The position numbers and the translations under genes were made by a program. The notes under the pieces were generated by a model. It was not told the origin of the DNA, did not search any database, and saw only the letters and a list, made by a program, of their open reading frames with translations. This document shows positions 1-7,068 of a DNA stretch of 22,675 nucleotides, piece after piece. Position 1 is the first letter of the stretch; every line of letters starts with the position of its first letter. This stretch comes from Acidobacteriota bacterium (GTDB taxonomy: Bacteria > Acidobacteriota > Terriglobia > Terriglobales > Acidobacteriaceae), in the NCBI GenBank assembly GCA_028873155.1, contig JAGWML010000020.1, positions 1-22,675 on the forward strand, read 5' to 3'.

Positions 1-1
1 A

Positions 2-676
2 CTGCCCGGCGGCAGGCACCTGATTATCGATTCAAAGGTTTCGCTCAACTCATATCAGGACTCGGTGAACGCCGAAAGCGATGGAGCGCGGGCAGATGCC
101 ATCAAGAAGCACCTCCTAAGCGTGCGCAATCACTACAACGAGCTTTCAAGCCGCAACTATCATGCACTCTCCGGCGTCCAATCGCCGGACTTCGTGGTGA
201 TGTTCGTACCCATCGAACCGGCCTTCTTGCTCGCATTGCAGAATGATGAAGGGATATGGCAGGACTCCTACTCGAAGGGAGTTTTACTTTCTGGCCCTAC
301 AACAATTCTCTTCGTCATTCGAATCGTAGAGGATCTTTGGGGACAGGACCAGAAGGTACGCAATGTAGACGAAGTGATCAAGCGCGGCTCCGAGCTTTAC
401 GACAAGTTTGTTGGTTTCGTGACGAATCTGGAGTCAGTCGGGAATGCGATCCTCGATGCACGGAATGCCTACGACGAAGCGTTGAAACAGCTCTCGACCG
501 GACCCGGAAATCTAGTGAGACAAGTTGAGATGCTGCGGCAGTTAGGAGTTCCCCCGAAGGCTACCAAAACAGGGCCAAAGGTAATTCCCGCCAAGTTGAT
601 TGAAATGGCCGGTGCTGAGCCGCCAACACTCGCCCTTGCTGCCGAGTCTGAAGATGCTCCAAACGAAGTGATCTGA
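2..676 (+). CDS. rmuC: RmuC family DNA recombination protein, 3' part (5' end outside window)
   Basis: About 224 C-terminal residues of an RmuC-domain protein are visible. The reading frame is open from base 2, so the GTG at 65 is internal and the true start lies left of the window. Family hallmarks follow in order: the LPGG...IIDSKVSLN segment, SPDFVVMFVPIEPAF, a GPTTILFVIRIVEDLW stretch, ELYDKFVGFV and LSTGPGNLVRQVEMLRQLGV, then a short Ala/Glu-rich tail. RmuC proteins limit recombination between short inverted repeats. The core is predicted to have an endonuclease-like fold, and full-length members usually have an N-terminal membrane anchor plus coiled coil, not visible here. The stop lies 4 bp from the stop of the opposing HIT gene, a tight tail-to-tail arrangement with no obvious terminator. 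Family assignment is firm; the exact biochemical activity is not well established for the family. Confidence 0.93.
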   Translation: MPGGRHLIIDSKVSLNSYQDSVNAESDGARADAIKKHLLSVRNHYNELSSRNYHALSGVQSPDFVVMFVPIEPAFLLALQNDEGIWQDSYSKGVLLSGPTTILFVIRIVEDLWGQDQKVRNVDEVIKRGSELYDKFVGFVTNLESVGNAILDARNAYDEALKQLSTGPGNLVRQVEMLRQLGVPPKATKTGPKVIPAKLIEMAGAEPPTLALAAESEDAPNEVI

Positions 677-680
677 GGCG

Positions 681-1250
681 CTAACTCAATCCCGCGAATG
701 CTGCTTTCAGGCGCTTCCACGTTGTCTGTAAATCTTCAGGCAGCACGCGGGTCTCGCCAATCGTCGTCATGAAGTTGGTGTCGCCGGCCCAGCGCGGCAG
801 CGCGTGCAGATGCAGATGGCCTGCCACGCCGGCTCCCGCTGCGCGGCCCAGGTTCATGCCAATATTCAGCCCCTGCGGCCGGTAGAGCTGCTGTAAGACT
901 TGTTCGGTACGCTGGGCCAGATCCATCATCTCGTGGGCTGCGTCGCTCGGCAGCAGGGCCAGCCGGTCCAGGTGCGCGTACGGCAGAATCATGACGTGGC
1001 CGGACGTATAGGGATACGCGTTCAGGCAGACGTAGCAATGGGATCCGCGGAAGACGAGCCCCGAGGCCGCTTCGGCCTCGTTGCGATCCATCCCCTGATC
1101 GATGGCGAAATCGGTGGCGGCGATCAGGTTGCAGAAGACGCACCCGGTGTCTCCGGGCCAGGCAGCCAGAGCGGCCGGCACGCCGGGGCGCTTGGCTTCG
1201 TCCGCCGTCGTGACATACGTGTAGCGCCAGGGAGTCCAGAGAAAATCCAT
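681..1250 (-). CDS. HIT family protein, Ap4A phosphorylase-like
   Basis: A 189-residue histidine-triad protein. The catalytic HxHxH triad is His145-Leu-His147-Leu-His149, inside GHLHLHALPRW, and the central His147 is the expected nucleophile that becomes nucleotidylated. An N-terminal LWTPWR motif and a CVFC pair (Cys37, Cys40), likely zinc ligands, match the subgroup containing the mycobacterial Ap4A phosphorylase, as does the GDTNFMTTIGETRVLP segment after the triad. Expected role: cytosolic phosphorolysis or hydrolysis of diadenosine polyphosphates or related nucleotidyl compounds. The ATG at 1250 precedes the conserved LW.PWR block directly, which supports this start; the upstream ribosome binding site is weak. 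It is transcribed away from rpsA. The family is certain; phosphorylase rather than hydrolase activity is inferred from subgroup resemblance. Confidence 0.92.
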   Translation of the reverse strand: MDFLWTPWRYTYVTTADEAKRPGVPAALAAWPGDTGCVFCNLIAATDFAIDQGMDRNEAEAASGLVFRGSHCYVCLNAYPYTSGHVMILPYAHLDRLALLPSDAAHEMMDLAQRTEQVLQQLYRPQGLNIGMNLGRAAGAGVAGHLHLHALPRWAGDTNFMTTIGETRVLPEDLQTTWKRLKAAFAGLS

Positions 1251-1272
1251 GTACCCGCAACCGTTGCAGATC

Positions 1273-1301
1273 AGTATAGATGCTGCGGTGCGGCCTGTGG
1301 G
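1273..1301 (-). promoter_or_regulatory. candidate promoter of the HIT gene
   Basis: On the minus strand a TATACT -10 box (1273-1278) lies about 23 nt upstream of the HIT start codon. A poor CCCACA -35 (1296-1301) sits 17 bp further out. The -10 is good and the -35 weak. This is pattern matching only. Confidence 0.3.
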
Positions 1302-1434
1302 TTCTCAGGCGCGCATCGGCAACGGGCTGGAGGGCGAAGGGGGCATGGAAGCTGAGAAAATCGATTCAACGTCGGTCTTGATGTGAATTTTCCATCACAG
1401 ATCGCTGTGCACAATCGTCCATCAACCTGTTGCA

Positions 1435-1464
1435 TTGACGCAGGAAAGAGAGGGGGGCTACACT
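1435..1464 (+). promoter_or_regulatory. candidate sigma70 promoter for rpsA
   Basis: TTGACG (1435-1440) and TACACT (1459-1464) are separated by 18 bp, close to the housekeeping consensus. Transcription would start near 1471, leaving a leader of about 265 nt before rpsA. A near-perfect inverted repeat, GGGGGCTAC / GTAGCCTCC (1453-1461 and 1472-1480), straddles the -10 and could be an operator. Confidence 0.55.
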
Positions 1465-1548
1465 TAAGCGAGTAGCCTCCTGTGCTGATTCCAGCGGGAT
1501 GCTGCGGCCGCCCTCCCGCCAGCCGTTGCGCGCCTGGTGTTTCCCACG

Positions 1549-1601
1549 GAGACGAGTCGCCCTTTTAAGCCAGTTCATCTGGCGCGGACGATTGTCTCGT
1601 C
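1549..1601 (+). promoter_or_regulatory. possible structured element in the rpsA leader
   Basis: An outer pairing GACGAG (1551-1556) with CTCGTC (1596-1601) encloses a perfect GCCAG-TTCAT-CTGGC hairpin (1569-1583). It lies within the presumed 5' untranslated region. In E. coli, S1 autoregulates translation of its own message through leader structure, so a role in feedback control is possible but unproven. The stems are short and could be chance. Confidence 0.3.
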
Positions 1602-1736
1602 GGAGCCTTCCGGGTACCAGAGCCAGGTTGGGACAAAGCCTACCCGCGTTTGACGTGAATGAAGCGTGAGACGCAGGATTTGCTCCGACGCACATCAAGC
1701 GATCGCGTCTGAGACTGGAATCGCGGAGCTTTCACC

Positions 1737-3647
1737 ATGCCAAACGTCCTCAATCCCGAACCCGAGAGCACAACCCTGAACACCGAACTGGAAATGCCTA
1801 CCCTTGAGCCTGCGACGGAGTCTTCTCAGCCGTTGCCCGAATCCACGTCCTCCCCTGAGCTTGCTCAGAGCGCCGTATCTTCCACGCTGGACGCCGATGC
1901 ACCCACCCACCCTGTCACGGCCCATGCCGATGAGCAGGCTGAACCGACTTTCGACTCTGGCGACGATTTTTCTGCCGCGCTTGAGGCATTTGAGCGCGAG
2001 CAGGCCGCTGAAGCGGCTGCCGTTGAAGCCTACGGCGACAAGATTGTGACCGGCACCGTTCTGAAACTGACCGAGAAGCACCTTGTCATCGATGTCGGTC
2101 TGAAGTCCGAAGGTATGGTCCCGCTGGAGCAGGTCGTCGACCACACCGGCGCGGTGAAGTTCCAGCCCGGCGAGTCGATTGATGTGGTGATCGAGCGTGA
2201 GGAGCCCGAAGGCGGCTACCTCGTCAGCTATGAGAAGGCGCAGCGCCTGCGTGTGTGGGACGTGATCGAGAAGGCTGCCAACGAAAAGACTCCGGTGATG
2301 GGCACTGTGGTGAGCCGCGTGAAGGGCGGGCTCACGGTGGACATCGGCATGAAGGCGTTTCTGCCCGGCTCGCAGCTGGAGATTCGCCCGGTGCGCAACC
2401 TGGATGGCTATCTCGGCCAGCAGATTGAAGTCCGCGTCATCAAGCTGAACAAGAAGCGCGGCAACGTGGTGGTGAGCCGCAAGGAGATTCTGGAAGAAGA
2501 GCAGAACTCCAAGCGCTCCAGGACGATGGAGCACCTGGAAGAAGGCGCAATTCTGACGGGCACCGTCAAGAACCTGACCGACTACGGCGCGTTCGTTGAC
2601 CTCGGCGGAATCGATGGCCTGCTGCACATCACCGACATGAGCTGGGGCCGCCTGACGCATCCCCGCGACCTCGTCAATGTGGGCGACGAGATTCAGGTGA
2701 AGGTGCTCAAGTTCGACAAAGACAAGCAGCGCGTTTCGCTCGGCTTCAAGCAATTGACGCCGGATCCGTGGCTCGATGCATCAGAGCGCTACCCGGTGGG
2801 CGCGCACGTGCATGGCCGCGTTCTGTCGGTCACTGACTACGGCGCGTTTGTGGAGCTGGAGCAGGGCATCGAGGGCCTGGTGCATCTCTCGGAGATGACG
2901 TGGTCGAAGCGGCTGAAGCATCCCTCCAAGCTGGTAAAGCCCGGCGACGAAGTGAACACGGTTGTTCTGAGCGTGAATCCGGCTGACCGCCGCATCTCGC
3001 TCGGCATGAAGCAGCTGATGGAAAATCCGTGGGAGAACCTTACAGAGCGCTACCCGGCCGGCACCGTAGTCGAGGGCCGCGTGCGCAACCTGACCGACTT
3101 CGGCGCCTTCATCGAAATTGAAGACGGCATCGACGGCCTGGTACACGTTTCGAACCTGAGCTGGACCAAGCGCGTCAAGCATCCTTCTGAAGTCGTGAAG
3201 AAGGGCGAGAAGGTAAAGGCTGTGGTGCTGGGCGTCGAGCCGCAGAACCGCCGCCTCAGCCTGGGCATCAAGCAGCTGCAGCCCGACGTGTGGGAGAGCT
3301 TCTTCTCCTCGCATCGCGTAGGCGATGTGGTGCACGGCAAGGTGCTGCGGACGGCGCAGTTCGGCGCATTTGTCGAGATTGCCGAAGGAGTCGAGGGCCT
3401 GTGCCACGTCTCCGAGGCGGTGGGTGACGACGGCACGCAGGCGAAGATGGATCAAGGCGACGAGCACGAATTCAAGATCATCAAGATCAACGTGGAAGAG
3501 AAGAAGGTCGGTCTCAGCCTGCGTTCGATCGGTCATGAAGCGAGCCGCGCCCAGGTGGAGCACTACAAGGAAAGCGCGCACAAGCAGCCGGTTTCCAGCT
3601 CCACCACCACGCTCGGCGACCTCATCAGCTGGAAGAGCGAGCGGTAA
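1737..3647 (+). CDS. rpsA: 30S ribosomal protein S1, six S1 domains
   Basis: A 636-residue protein with six S1 (OB-fold) RNA-binding repeats at about residues 100-168, 185-251, 269-338, 354-425, 441-512 and 528-597. Repeats 3 to 6 show the classic G..V.G.V....DYGAFV-type core and the GL.H.S/T block. S1 binds mRNA on the small subunit and helps initiate translation, especially on weak Shine-Dalgarno or structured messages. The first ~95 residues form an acidic, Glu/Pro/Ser/Thr-rich extension with no S1 motif; E. coli S1 (557 residues) starts almost directly with repeat 1. The ATG at 1737 is preceded by GGAG at 1725-1728, 8 nt away. The protein ends in a Ser/Thr tail and TTLGDLISWKSER. A promoter lies near 1435 and a strong terminator follows, so the gene looks monocistronic. 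Confidence 0.97.
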   Translation: MPNVLNPEPESTTLNTELEMPTLEPATESSQPLPESTSSPELAQSAVSSTLDADAPTHPVTAHADEQAEPTFDSGDDFSAALEAFEREQAAEAAAVEAYGDKIVTGTVLKLTEKHLVIDVGLKSEGMVPLEQVVDHTGAVKFQPGESIDVVIEREEPEGGYLVSYEKAQRLRVWDVIEKAANEKTPVMGTVVSRVKGGLTVDIGMKAFLPGSQLEIRPVRNLDGYLGQQIEVRVIKLNKKRGNVVVSRKEILEEEQNSKRSRTMEHLEEGAILTGTVKNLTDYGAFVDLGGIDGLLHITDMSWGRLTHPRDLVNVGDEIQVKVLKFDKDKQRVSLGFKQLTPDPWLDASERYPVGAHVHGRVLSVTDYGAFVELEQGIEGLVHLSEMTWSKRLKHPSKLVKPGDEVNTVVLSVNPADRRISLGMKQLMENPWENLTERYPAGTVVEGRVRNLTDFGAFIEIEDGIDGLVHVSNLSWTKRVKHPSEVVKKGEKVKAVVLGVEPQNRRLSLGIKQLQPDVWESFFSSHRVGDVVHGKVLRTAQFGAFVEIAEGVEGLCHVSEAVGDDGTQAKMDQGDEHEFKIIKINVEEKKVGLSLRSIGHEASRAQVEHYKESAHKQPVSSSTTTLGDLISWKSER

Positions 3648-3674
3648 GGCACTTCATCCGCAACAGAGCCAGCG

Positions 3675-3706
3675 ACGGCCACCCTCCGGGGTGGCCGTTC
3701 TGTTTT
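3675..3706 (+). terminator. intrinsic terminator of rpsA
   Basis: A perfect 10-bp stem, ACGGCCACCC (3675-3684) with GGGTGGCCGT (3689-3698), is closed by a TCCG loop. This is a C(UNCG)G tetraloop in RNA, which is exceptionally stable. TCTGTTTT follows. It begins 27 bp after the rpsA stop codon. Confidence 0.9.
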
Positions 3707-3710
3707 CGCA

Positions 3711-3744
3711 GCCAGGCAAAGGACCGATACCAATCTTGCCTGGC
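3711..3744. repeat. perfect 9-bp inverted repeat upstream of the GH39-like gene
   Basis: GCCAGGCAA (3711-3719) and TTGCCTGGC (3736-3744) are exact inverted copies separated by 16 bp. The repeat sits just after the rpsA terminator and about 100 bp before the next start codon. It could be an operator for a sugar-responsive regulator or a second RNA hairpin; the sequence does not decide. Confidence 0.5.
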
Positions 3745-3771
3745 CGGGTTCGAACACACTGCACGATGTGC

Positions 3772-3801
3772 TTGCGCAGAGCAAGGCGCAGAGGGTATAG
3801 G
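3772..3801 (+). promoter_or_regulatory. candidate promoter of the GH39-like gene
   Basis: TTGCGC (3772-3777) and TATAGG (3796-3801) are spaced 18 bp apart. The -10 ends 44 bp upstream of the start codon. Each box matches 4 of 6 consensus bases, so support is moderate. Confidence 0.4.
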
Positions 3802-3845
3802 AAAGCTGCCGGGCGCGTCTGTGCCCAATCCATCCGAGGATCGAA

Positions 3846-5363
3846 ATGGCAGTCAAGAAATGGTGTGCAGGAATCATGATGGCTGGCGCGGTCTGTATCG
3901 CTGTCGCGCAGCAGGGGACGCCGGAAAAGCCGGTGAGCATCAAAGTGGACTGGTCGAAGACACAGCCTTTGCAGACGACGCCGACATTGCAGATGGTGGT
4001 CAACCCCATGCTGCGCCCCGGCTCGCCGATCCACGATGCGACATTCGCGGCGCTGAAGCAACTGGGCGCGGACGATGTCCGCTATGCGGCATGGCACCCC
4101 TACCCGAAGCTCGCCGTGGCAGAGCTGCAGCCGCCTACCGCGGAGAAGACCTCTTGGGATTTCAGCGGCATCGATCCGATTGTGCAGGATTTTCTCGATG
4201 CGACCCGGGGGCATGACTTCATCTTCAGTCTCAGCACGAATCCGGCATGGATGTACAAGACAGCGAAGCCCGTGACCTATCCCGAAGACCCAGACAAGCT
4301 GACATGGGACTACACGCAGGGCAAGGAGCTGCGCGACCCGACCTGCGCGGAGTTGGCTGCCTACTACACGCGAGTAGCGGAGTGGTACACGCAGGGTGGC
4401 TTCACGGATGAGCTGGGCAAGCGACATGAGTCCGGTTATCACTACACGATCCCCTACTGGGAGGTCTTCAACGAGATTGACGTGGAGCATCAGCCGACGC
4501 CCGAGCAATATGTGCAGCGCTACGACGCGATTGTTGCCCCATTGCACAAGATGGATCCGGCGATGAAGTTTGTTGGCCTGGCGATGGCGTTTCCCGAGAG
4601 GAATCCGGGCATGGTGGAGTATTTTCTGGACCACAGCCACCACCAGGCAGGCATTCCGCTCGACATGATCTCGTATCACTTCTATGCGATTCCGGCACGC
4701 GAACAAACCGCGGCGGACTGGCAATACAGCTTCTTCGATCAGGCGGATCGGCTCATCACGACGATTCGATTCGTCGAGTTGATGCGCAAGCGGCTCTCGC
4801 CGGAGACGAAGACCACGCTCGATGAGGTGGGAACGATTCTGCCCACGGACTGGCATCCTGACAATCCATACGATCCGGGTCCGCCAATCCCTGCGGTCTA
4901 TTGGAATGCCTCGGGCGCGATGTTTGCGTATATCTTCCTCGAAGCCGCAAAGCAGGACATCGCCGTCGTCGGCGAGTCGCAGCTCGTCGGCTTCCCATCG
5001 CAGTTTCCCAGCGTGACGATGGTGGACTGGACGACCGGCAAGCCGAATGCGCGTTTTGAGGTGCTGCGGCTGCTCCACGACGCGACGCACATCGGGGACG
5101 CGATGGCGCAGACACGATTTCTCGGCAGCGACATCGATGTGCAGGCGCTGGACGGGCCAGCCGGCAAGCGTCTGCTGCTCGTGAACAAACGCGATCGGTC
5201 GATTTCAGTCGATCTTCCAGCAGAGTTCGCGAGCGGTGAGCTGCGCATTGTCGCGGGCGGCGCAGAGCCCCGTACGAGCGCATGGCGCGGCAGCACGCTC
5301 ACCTTGCCTCCGTTTGCGGTGACGGCTCTGACTGCAACATCAGCGCCTCCTGCGGCTCATTGA
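3846..5363 (+). CDS. secreted clan GH-A glycoside hydrolase, GH39-like
   Basis: A 505-residue exported enzyme. A Sec signal peptide (KK then a hydrophobic stretch) ends at about Ala21 (AVA before QQ). The body reads as a (beta/alpha)8 barrel of clan GH-A. The motif YWEVFNEID carries the probable acid/base Glu210 after Asn209, and TLDEVGT carries the probable nucleophile Glu327. A C-terminal beta-rich segment follows (about residues 425-495). The layout resembles GH39, which includes beta-xylosidases, alpha-L-iduronidases and enzymes acting on arabinogalactan side chains; substrate cannot be read from sequence and another clan-A family is possible. The ATG is supported by GAGGA at 3836-3840, 5 nt upstream. 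It appears monocistronic. Its last codons overlap the end of the opposing GH29 gene by 7 bp. Confidence 0.75.
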   Translation: MAVKKWCAGIMMAGAVCIAVAQQGTPEKPVSIKVDWSKTQPLQTTPTLQMVVNPMLRPGSPIHDATFAALKQLGADDVRYAAWHPYPKLAVAELQPPTAEKTSWDFSGIDPIVQDFLDATRGHDFIFSLSTNPAWMYKTAKPVTYPEDPDKLTWDYTQGKELRDPTCAELAAYYTRVAEWYTQGGFTDELGKRHESGYHYTIPYWEVFNEIDVEHQPTPEQYVQRYDAIVAPLHKMDPAMKFVGLAMAFPERNPGMVEYFLDHSHHQAGIPLDMISYHFYAIPAREQTAADWQYSFFDQADRLITTIRFVELMRKRLSPETKTTLDEVGTILPTDWHPDNPYDPGPPIPAVYWNASGAMFAYIFLEAAKQDIAVVGESQLVGFPSQFPSVTMVDWTTGKPNARFEVLRLLHDATHIGDAMAQTRFLGSDIDVQALDGPAGKRLLLVNKRDRSISVDLPAEFASGELRIVAGGAEPRTSAWRGSTLTLPPFAVTALTATSAPPAAH

Positions 5364-6982
5364 CTTTCAGCGGTGCCACCACATGTGCCGCTTGCGCTCC
5401 TGGTGAGGATGCGAAAGGCGTACGCGGGCTCGTCCGGCGCCTGCGCCGGAAGCTGAATGTACAGGCCGTCGGTCCGTTGCTCTGCCACAAGCTTGTCCGG
5501 CGAGCCAAGCAATTGCACGGAGCAGACCGGGCCGTTGAGATACGGCGTGCCCTGCCACAGTGTATGCACGCGCAGTGTGCCGCCGGCGGGCCAGCCGAGC
5601 GCAATGGCATAGAGCGCGCCGTTGTGCGTGGTGAAGCGAATGTCTTCCGGCGTGAACTGCTGCTGGTCGGTATAGAGGGCGTGGCTCTTCACGGTCGTTG
5701 GCCCCTCGCCGTAGAGCAGCCATGGGCGCGATCCGTAGATGGCCTCGCCGTTGGTGTTGAGCCAGCGGCCCATCTCCAGAAGTATCGTCTGTGCCTGCGC
5801 CGGAATCGTGCCGTCGGATTCCGGACCGACATTGAGCAGCAGATTGCCGTTCTTGCTGACGACGTCCACCAGTTCACCGATGAGCGACGCAGCGCTGCGG
5901 TAGGAATCGCCCTTCACGTAACCCCATGAGTGGATGCTGACCGATGTATCGGTTTGCCAGGGTAGCAGGCGCAGCGCATCCAGTTTGCCACGCTCGATAT
6001 CGAGCACGGCTGCGTTGGGTGGGAAGTCCTCATCCTTATAAGTCAACACCACGCCCTGTTTCTGCGCGGCGGCGTGGTTGTAATAGTACGCCGCGAACTT
6101 CCTGAGGTAGGGCTCGAAGGCAGGCTGGCCGATCCACCAGTCGAAGTACATGAAGTCAGGGTGATACTTGTCGACGAGTTCGCTGGAGCGCGCGAGCCAG
6201 TCATCGAGGAACGGCTTGTCCGGCGGAAGCCATCGCTCAAGATGATTCGGGTCCGGCTCCTTCGAGGTGTCGTCGCCAGGCAGTGCGCGGGACTGCGCCG
6301 GACCGTAGAGATCGGCATAGGCGGGGTCGCGCACATCCGAATCAAACTGCATGCCGCCGTCGTACCACCACCAGTGTTCCGCGCGATGCGAAGAGACGCC
6401 GAAATGCAAGCCGCGCTTGCGCGTCGCCGCTTCCAGCGCGCCAACGATGTCGCGGTGCGGCCCCATCTTCGCCGCGTTCCAGCGTGTAATCCCGGAGTCG
6501 TACATCGCGAAACCATCGCAATGCTCGGCAACAGGCACAACGTAGCGGGCGCCCGCACGCGCAAAGAGATCCACCCAGGTATCTGGATCAAAGTGCTCGG
6601 CTGTGAACTGGGGGATGAAGTCCTTGTAGCCAAACTTTGACTCCGCTCCATAGGTCGCAATCTGATGCTTGTACTCCGGCGTGCCCTGGATGTACATGGT
6701 GCGCGGATACCACTCGTTTCCGAATGCCGGAACGGAGTAAACGCCCCAGTGAATAAAGATGCCAAACTTGGCGTCGCGATACCAGTCCGGCACGCGATAG
6801 GCAGCAAGCGAATTCCAGTCGGGGCGAAAGGGGCCAGTTGCATCGCCATCCGCAACGCGCGCCATCTGCCTGCGCACAGCCTGTGGCTCCGTCTGGCCGC
6901 GGAGGCGGAGTGCTGGCATGCAAACGAGCAACGAGGTGAATGCAATCAGAGAAGGACGGGCGATCACGGTCAGGCACTTCAT
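5357..6982 (-). CDS. alpha-L-fucosidase, GH29 (first copy)
   Basis: A 541-residue GH29 enzyme that would hydrolyse alpha-L-fucosides with retention. An N-terminal hydrophobic segment (about residues 9-25) looks like a Sec signal peptide. Diagnostic blocks are WYRDAKFGIFIHWGVYSVPAF, the EW pair after GN, and NGNLLLNVGPESDG. The presumed nucleophile is Asp281 in MYFDWW. A beta-sandwich C-terminal domain follows. Two usually conserved sugar-contact positions differ: the common KHHDG motif reads EHCDG here (His154, Cys155), and the aromatic two residues before the nucleophile is Tyr, not Trp. It is the last gene of the GH127-GH42-GH29 operon, 86 bp after GH42. An in-frame TAG lies just upstream of the ATG at 6982, so no longer start is possible. 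No clear Shine-Dalgarno is visible. The family is secure; linkage preference is unknown. Confidence 0.92.
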   Translation of the reverse strand: MKCLTVIARPSLIAFTSLLVCMPALRLRGQTEPQAVRRQMARVADGDATGPFRPDWNSLAAYRVPDWYRDAKFGIFIHWGVYSVPAFGNEWYPRTMYIQGTPEYKHQIATYGAESKFGYKDFIPQFTAEHFDPDTWVDLFARAGARYVVPVAEHCDGFAMYDSGITRWNAAKMGPHRDIVGALEAATRKRGLHFGVSSHRAEHWWWYDGGMQFDSDVRDPAYADLYGPAQSRALPGDDTSKEPDPNHLERWLPPDKPFLDDWLARSSELVDKYHPDFMYFDWWIGQPAFEPYLRKFAAYYYNHAAAQKQGVVLTYKDEDFPPNAAVLDIERGKLDALRLLPWQTDTSVSIHSWGYVKGDSYRSAASLIGELVDVVSKNGNLLLNVGPESDGTIPAQAQTILLEMGRWLNTNGEAIYGSRPWLLYGEGPTTVKSHALYTDQQQFTPEDIRFTTHNGALYAIALGWPAGGTLRVHTLWQGTPYLNGPVCSVQLLGSPDKLVAEQRTDGLYIQLPAQAPDEPAYAFRILTRSASGTCGGTAESQ

Positions 6983-7031
6983 CGCAACACGCTAGCAGAA
7001 GTCATCCCTCGCTTGCACCTCGAACACGCAT

Positions 7032-7059
7032 CATTGGAGCAATGGCGCAATGGCGCCAT
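7032..7059. repeat. tandem repeat and palindrome between GH42 and GH29
   Basis: GCAATGGC occurs twice in tandem (7039-7046 and 7047-7054) and runs into the palindrome ATGGCGCCAT (7050-7059). CATTG...CAATG (7032-7044) adds another inverted pair. This 86-bp gap may hold an operator or intra-operon RNA structure, or be chance. Confidence 0.3.
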
Positions 7060-7068
7060 CGGCAAGAC

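Larger units (their letters stand above)
1251..1736. other. intergenic region between divergent HIT gene and rpsA
   Basis: These 486 bp hold no convincing coding frame. They contain a weak HIT promoter near 1273-1301 (minus), a good rpsA promoter at 1435-1464 (plus) and a rpsA leader of about 265 nt with short inverted repeats. I saw nothing recognisable between about 1302 and 1430, nor in the leader outside the listed elements. Confidence 0.7.

Noticed and set aside
1695..2753. Minus-strand frames opposite rpsA (1695-2753 and 2781-3581)
   Set aside because: They mirror the S1 repeats, giving spurious repeated His/Leu-rich peptides.
3654..5090. Minus-strand open frame (478 codons) opposite the GH39-like gene
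   Set aside because: Its end runs through the rpsA terminator and its body is antisense to a gene with signal peptide and catalytic motifs; composition is not protein-like.
7001..7010. Possible mini-ORF (8 codons, ATG just upstream on the minus strand) ending in ATGA at the GH29 start
   Set aside because: Spacing from its purine run to the ATG is too short for a ribosome site and so short a frame is expected by chance.
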